In this document: in pieces, positions 59,989 to 64,000 of the stretch
Layout of the letters: each line of letters opens with the position of its first letter
How positions within the stretch are numbered: position 1 is the stretch's first letter
From: VYDC01 sp963667515
Lineage (GTDB): Bacteria > Chloroflexota > Dehalococcoidia > UBA2979
Assembly: GCA_963667515.2 (NCBI GenBank)
Contig: CAXXXY010000006.1
Coordinates: forward strand, 788,631-852,630
Length of the DNA stretch: 64,000 nt
Reading direction: 5' to 3'
The notes under the pieces: model-generated
Database searches by the model: none
Told to the model about the DNA's origin: nothing
What the model saw: the letters and a program-made list of their open reading frames with translations, nothing else
Program-made: the position numbers and the translations under genes

Positions 59989-60887
59989 TGAGTCGAACCA
60001 CCTCGCCCTCCACGGGACGGCCGTACGGCACGACGCGCATCTGCCAGCTGTGGGAGGTCCCGCGCTCGACCGTCTACGAGCGGCGGGCACGGGCGCGACG
60101 GCCTCTGCGGCCAGCAGCGAAGCGCGGGCCGAGGCAGGCGTGGACGGACGAGGCTCTCACGGAGCAGGTCCGAGCTGTGCTCGCCGCCTCCCCGTTCACG
60201 GGCGAGGGCTACCGCAAGGTGTGGGCGCGGCTGCGGCTGGCCGGTGTGCGCACCTCGAAGGGCCGGGTGCTGCGGCTGATGCGGGAGGCGGGACTGCTCG
60301 CCCCGACCCGCGTCGGGCGTCGGCGCGGACCGCGGGTGCACGACGGGACGATCACCACCGAGCGGCCTGACGAGATGTGGGGGACCGACGCGACCTCCTG
60401 CCTCACCACCCGCGAGGGGAACGCCACCGTCTTCATCGCCGTCGATCACTGCACGCAGGAGTGCATCGGCATCCACGCGGCGCGACCGGGCACGCGCTTC
60501 GAGGCGCTGGAGCCGCTGCGGCAGGGGCTCCGGGAGCACTTCGACGGCTACGAGGCGGACCTCGCGCGGGGACTCGCTCTCCGCCACGACCACGGCAGCC
60601 AGTACCTGAGCGACCACTTTCAGGAGGAGCTGCGCTTCCTCGGCATCCGCTCCAGCCCGTCCTTCGTAGCCGCGCCCGAGGGCAACGGCTGCGCGGAACG
60701 CTTCATCCGCACGCTGAAGGAGCAGCTGCTGTGGGTGGAGCACTTCGAGACGGTGGAGGAGCTACGCCAGGCGCTGCTCGCCTTCAAGCAGCGCTACAAC
60801 CAGCACTGGCTCGTCGAACGGCACGGCCACCGCACCCCAGCCGCCGTCCGCGAGGCGCTCTCGCCGCGCACCGGGGCGGCCGCATGA
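59985..60887 (+). CDS. IS3-type transposase OrfB, copy B
   Basis: The protein has 300 residues, identical in sequence to copy A, with Asp in WGTDATSCL, Asp in RHDHGSQYL and Glu in GCAERFIRTLKE. With the intact OrfA it should form a functional transposase. Confidence 0.94.
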   Translation: MMSRTTSPSTGRPYGTTRICQLWEVPRSTVYERRARARRPLRPAAKRGPRQAWTDEALTEQVRAVLAASPFTGEGYRKVWARLRLAGVRTSKGRVLRLMREAGLLAPTRVGRRRGPRVHDGTITTERPDEMWGTDATSCLTTREGNATVFIAVDHCTQECIGIHAARPGTRFEALEPLRQGLREHFDGYEADLARGLALRHDHGSQYLSDHFQEELRFLGIRSSPSFVAAPEGNGCAERFIRTLKEQLLWVEHFETVEELRQALLAFKQRYNQHWLVERHGHRTPAAVREALSPRTGAAA

Positions 60888-61023
60888 TTACCGCCAGCGA
60901 TGTGTCCAAGAAACCAGAAGCGGTACACCGCCCTCTTGTTATCCTGCTATCTTGTGCGCAGACGTACTCTCCGGTGATGCCTGATGTTGATTGTGCCACG
61001 GGTGCCGTTTCAGTGAGTCAACA

Positions 61024-62229
61024 ATGGCCGCAATACCCCGAAGCTTAACCTACCAGGGCATCCCGATTTGGCGGCATGTTCGTGTCATCGAATGGGCCGC
61101 GCAGCTCGTTTCTGGCGTCCTGGTGGTGGCCCTAGTCGGCTGGTTCTTCGCCAACATCAGCAACGCCATAGTGGAGCGAGAGATTCCCTCTGGCTTCGAC
61201 TTTTTATCCCGCGCCTACCAGACTCCCATCGGGCATCATTTCCTGCCTTACGAATCCTCCGACAGCTTTCTTTACGCCTTTGTTGTCGCTGCCACCAACA
61301 CCCTGACCGTCGCCATCGCCGGCATCATTCTGGCAACGGCGCTGGGGGCCCTGGTGGGTGTAGCCCGCATGTCCAGCAACTGGCTCGTTTCCAAGGCGGC
61401 GCTTGCCTACGTCGAGTTCTTCCGCAACGTGCCCTTGCTGGTGCAGCTGTTCTTCTGGTTCTATCTCATACTGTCGCTGCCGCCCGTCGGGGACGGATAC
61501 GTTATTGCCCAGCAAGTGTACGTCAATAACGCCGGTCTATCACTGCCCTGGCCGACCGCCAACGGTTTTGACGCAGCGGTGACATGGCTGGGGCTGGCAA
61601 TGGTGGCCGTTATAGCAGGCGTGGCCGTCTATGTCGGGTTGGACCGCCGAGAAACCTCGACCGGTAGGGCTACCCACGCCGTGGTGATGGGCGGCAGCAC
61701 CGCTATCGTCATCGCTGCCGCTAGCTGGCTTATCATCGCGGCGGTGGTCGGCGAAGCGCCCTTTGCCATCTCACAGCCGGCGCCACAGGGTACCTTCGGC
61801 CGCATCTCTGGTGGCTTCACCCTCCCGGCAGGGCTGATAGTGCTGCTTATCGGCCTGGTCGTATACACGTCGTCCTTTATCGCCGAAATCGTGCGAGCCG
61901 GCATCCAGTCGGTGAATCGCGGTCAGCCGGAAGCGGCCCGAGCACTGGGCTTGTCGCCGATGAAGGCCCTGCGCCACGTGACCTTCCCCCAGGCGATGCG
62001 GGTCATAGTGCCTCCGCTAATCAGCCAGCACCTGAACCTGACCAAGAACAGTAGCTTAGCGGGCGCCATCGGTTACTCAGACCTCACCAATGTGGCCAAG
62101 ACAATGACGCAGACCGCTCCTGCGGTGTCTATCTTCTTGCTGATCATGGTCGCCTACTTGGCGATGAGCCTGACCTTCTCTCTGATCGGCAACCTCTACA
62201 ACCGACAGCTTCGCCTAAAGGGAAGTTAA
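61024..62229 (+). CDS. General L-amino acid ABC transporter permease (AapQ-like)
   Basis: The protein has 401 residues and about eight transmembrane segments. The N-terminal AapQ pattern is seen in VLVVALVGWFFANISNAIVE and GFDFLSRAYQTPIG. The permease core has LGALVGVARMSSNWLVSKAA and YVEFFRNVPLLVQLFFWF. The EAA loop contacting the ATPase is EAARALGLSPMKALRHVTFP. ATG 61024 is preferred over 60991. It pairs with AapM in the membrane. The 96 bp between IS copy B and this start holds no clear promoter, so expression after the IS insertion is uncertain. Confidence 0.93.
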   Translation: MAAIPRSLTYQGIPIWRHVRVIEWAAQLVSGVLVVALVGWFFANISNAIVEREIPSGFDFLSRAYQTPIGHHFLPYESSDSFLYAFVVAATNTLTVAIAGIILATALGALVGVARMSSNWLVSKAALAYVEFFRNVPLLVQLFFWFYLILSLPPVGDGYVIAQQVYVNNAGLSLPWPTANGFDAAVTWLGLAMVAVIAGVAVYVGLDRRETSTGRATHAVVMGGSTAIVIAAASWLIIAAVVGEAPFAISQPAPQGTFGRISGGFTLPAGLIVLLIGLVVYTSSFIAEIVRAGIQSVNRGQPEAARALGLSPMKALRHVTFPQAMRVIVPPLISQHLNLTKNSSLAGAIGYSDLTNVAKTMTQTAPAVSIFLLIMVAYLAMSLTFSLIGNLYNRQLRLKGS

Positions 62230-62233
62230 GGCG

Positions 62234-63481
62234 ATGGCGATGAACCTCAACACAGCTCCAGCCTCAGAGCTGCCGCCGCGCTCAACCAGAGGCATGGCGG
62301 GCTGGATGCACGCCAATCTGTTCAGCAGCCGGTTCAACAGCATACTAACCGTCGCCTTCGGCGCCGCCCTGGCAGCGGCTCTATGGTTCGGCCTGCGCTG
62401 GATATTCCTGGCGGCCGACTGGACCCTAATCAGCACCTTGGGCGGTCGATTTATTATCGGCCAGTACAACGCCGAGTCCGCCTGCCCTGGCTCCAACTGC
62501 TTTTGGAGACCGCAGGCCGTCTTGCTGCTGTTTACGGTCCTGATGGGGATGGCATGTGGAATCACCGGCCGCGGCGTCATGAAACAAGTCGCAATCGCAA
62601 CCGCCGCCGCCGCCGCGGCCTTCACCTTCTTGCCGTATAGCCTGGATCGGATGGGGCTGGACGTGCGCCTGCTTCTGGTAGCTAATCTGCCCGCGCTGGC
62701 GGTGGGATGGGGTTTGGCCCGCTACACGCCACTGGGCACGGCCCGCCGGACCGCCATCTTAGGCGGCAGCGCTTTTCTGCTGGCGCTGGTGCTGCTGCGG
62801 GGACTCCCGGGAGTGCCGGGACTCCAGCCGGTGTCGGTCATCTACTGGGGTGGCCTGATGCTGAACCTACTGCTGGCGGTGTCTGGCATCATGTTCAGCC
62901 TACCCATCGGTATCGCACTGGCGCTGGGGCGTCGCGGCCAGCTCCCAGTGGTTAAATTGCTGTGCGTGGCCTTCATCGAGATATTCCGGGGGGTACCGCT
63001 CATAACCCTTCTGTTCATGTCCCAGGTATTGGTGCCACTGGCCTTTCCAGAAAACTTCCCCCAGGACTCCCTGTTCCGCGCGGCCGTCGTCATTACCTTG
63101 TTTAGTGCGGCCTACATGGCCGAGAACATTCGCGGTGGACTCCAGGCGCTACATCCCGGACAGGTGGAGGCGGCGCGGGCACTGGGCCTACCGAGCTGGC
63201 AGACCACGCTGCTCATCTCCTTGCCCCAGGCCATCCGCAACGTCATACCCGCAATCGTGGGGCAGTTCATCTCGCTGTTTAAAGATACGAGCCTGGTCTA
63301 CATAATCGGTATGCTGGACGTGGTGGAGATCGGTCGATCGTTCATCCAGGGCAACACGGCGTTTCTGGATAATGCCCTTGAGTTGTTTGTCTTCCTGGCC
63401 CTAGTCTTTTGGGTCTTCACCTGTAGCATGTCGTACGTGAGCAGGGGGATCGAGAGGAATTTGGGCGTCGGCGAGCGATAG
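62234..63481 (+). CDS. General L-amino acid ABC transporter permease (AapM-like)
   Basis: The protein has 415 residues and is polytopic. The N-terminal loop has LGGRFIIGQYNAESACPGSN and CFWRP, typical of AapM. The core has GIMFSLPIGIALALGRRGQL and FIEIFRGVPLITLLFM, and the EAA loop is EAARALGLPSWQTTLLISLP. It follows aapQ by 4 bp and is followed 33 bp later by the ATPase gene. It forms the transmembrane channel with AapQ. Confidence 0.93.
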   Translation: MAMNLNTAPASELPPRSTRGMAGWMHANLFSSRFNSILTVAFGAALAAALWFGLRWIFLAADWTLISTLGGRFIIGQYNAESACPGSNCFWRPQAVLLLFTVLMGMACGITGRGVMKQVAIATAAAAAAFTFLPYSLDRMGLDVRLLLVANLPALAVGWGLARYTPLGTARRTAILGGSAFLLALVLLRGLPGVPGLQPVSVIYWGGLMLNLLLAVSGIMFSLPIGIALALGRRGQLPVVKLLCVAFIEIFRGVPLITLLFMSQVLVPLAFPENFPQDSLFRAAVVITLFSAAYMAENIRGGLQALHPGQVEAARALGLPSWQTTLLISLPQAIRNVIPAIVGQFISLFKDTSLVYIIGMLDVVEIGRSFIQGNTAFLDNALELFVFLALVFWVFTCSMSYVSRGIERNLGVGER

Positions 63482-63514
63482 TCTCCGGCCCCGGACAGAG
63501 GACATAGCATTACG

Positions 63515-64000
63515 ATGACTACAATCGAAGAACCAGCTGACATCGAAATCGAAGTCGAGGACATTATTGTCTGCCGGGACGTGCACAAGTGGTACGGCGA
63601 TTTTCACGCCCTGCGCGGTATCACCACCACAATCAAAAGAGGCGAGGTCGTCGTTGCCTTCGGGCCTTCCGGATCGGGTAAGTCGACCTTCATCCGTACG
63701 ATCAACAAGCTGGAGGAGCATCAGCGCGGCGACATCATAGTCAATGGTATCGAGCTAACCAACGACGTGCGCAACATCGATGCCATACGCCGCGATGTAG
63801 GGATGGTCTTCCAGTCGTTCAACCTCTTTCCACACCTCACGGTGATGAGCAACATCACGCTGGCACCGATCAAGGTGCTCAAGATGCCAGCCGCAAGGGC
63901 TAAGGGACAACGCCCTAGAACTCTTGAAGCGCGTGGGTATAGCCGAGCAGTCTGATAAATATCCGAACGAACTCTCCGGAGGGCAACAGCAGAGGGTGGC
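63515..64000 (+). pseudogene. Amino acid ABC transporter ATP-binding protein (AapP-like), frameshifted and cut by the window end
   Basis: The frame opens TTIEEPADIEIEVEDIIVCR and has VHKWYGDFHALRGI, Walker A GPSGSGKSTFIRTIN and Q-loop MVFQSFNLFPHLTV. At 63904-63906 (AAGGGAC) one extra G shifts the frame and leads to an early stop at 63955. Removing one G restores KDNALELLKRVGIAEQSDKY, then PNELSGGQQQRVA at the window end, the expected ABC signature. It is either a true +1 mutation or a sequencing error. It would energise AapQM-mediated uptake. Confidence 0.85.

Larger units (their letters stand above)
59586..60927 (+). mobile_element. IS3-type element, copy B (inside the aap operon)
   Basis: The left end GGTTTTCTTGGACAC pairs with the right end GTGTCCAAGAAACC (60902-60915), and similarity with copy A continues to TACA at 60927. 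The exact left terminus is uncertain and no target duplication is clear. Both ORFs are intact. It separates aapJ from aapQ. Confidence 0.85.

Overview
The window is 64 kb of very GC-rich bacterial chromosome. The gene set points to Chloroflexota, probably a Dehalococcoidia-like lineage. The main clues are the DUF2298 / Agl23-like / LPG-synthase-TM-like membrane operon (a pairing known from Chloroflexi and archaea), a large Alu-domain SRP RNA, FabV, a T-box before thrS, and NADH-diaphorase subunits of the HydB/HndC type. The taxonomy is inferred from gene content only.

Layout. 1-2.2 kb: the end of an NDP-forming acyl-CoA synthetase-like gene and a pterin-binding methyltransferase-like gene. 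2.4-8.6 kb: mutL and mutS (both minus) with a secreted S8 protease between them. 8.6-11.4 kb: a nuoE/nuoF-like diaphorase pair. 11.5-17 kb: a tightly overlapping operon of three polytopic membrane proteins. 17-25.9 kb: ftsY, a DinB-like gene, smc, rnc, a CCA-adding enzyme and two small genes. 25.8-33.2 kb: a minus-strand operon rsmA-ispE-membrane protein-PHP-dinG-GNAT, preceded by the SRP RNA. 33.4-42.3 kb: an unknown gene, fabV, a lipoprotein, an IS481 copy, lepA and oppDF. 42.4-47.6 kb: tRNA-Leu, tRNA-Lys and tRNA-Val, T-box-thrS, biotin carboxylase and biotin carrier. 47.6-54.4 kb: a second IS481 copy, infC-rpmI-rplT, then pheS-(broken VOC gene)-pheT. 54.5-64 kb: visibly lower GC, with a broken gene, nested and degraded IS3/IS30 elements, two near-identical IS3-type copies and an aapJQMP amino-acid ABC operon with one IS copy inside it.

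The most unusual signal is a dispersed palindromic repeat with at least 15 copies at 13 loci between 2.2 and 50.5 kb. Its first half is a short hairpin with core CGTTCCG, whose outer base pairs change in a compensated way between copies (GCAG/CTGC, GAG/CTC, AAG/CTT, CAA/TTG, CCAA/TTGG). Its second half is conserved and ends in GGGGCTGCCGC. Most copies sit at the immediate 3' end of a gene in gene-sense orientation, usually as a head-to-head pair between convergent genes. In four unrelated genes (mutL, smc, pheT and the DinB-like gene) the repeat forms the end of the reading frame and supplies the stop codon, so these proteins share an R-S-A-x-P C-terminus. No copy was seen after 50.5 kb, where the mobile-element-rich region begins.

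Other points of note are a NuoF-like subunit that has lost its N-terminal and C-terminal Fe-S cysteines, a mutS frame with no ATG/GTG/TTG that would give the full N-terminus, an ATC start for infC, IS481 copies inserted at CTAG inside stop codons, and several frameshifted genes (VOC, IS orfA, aapP).
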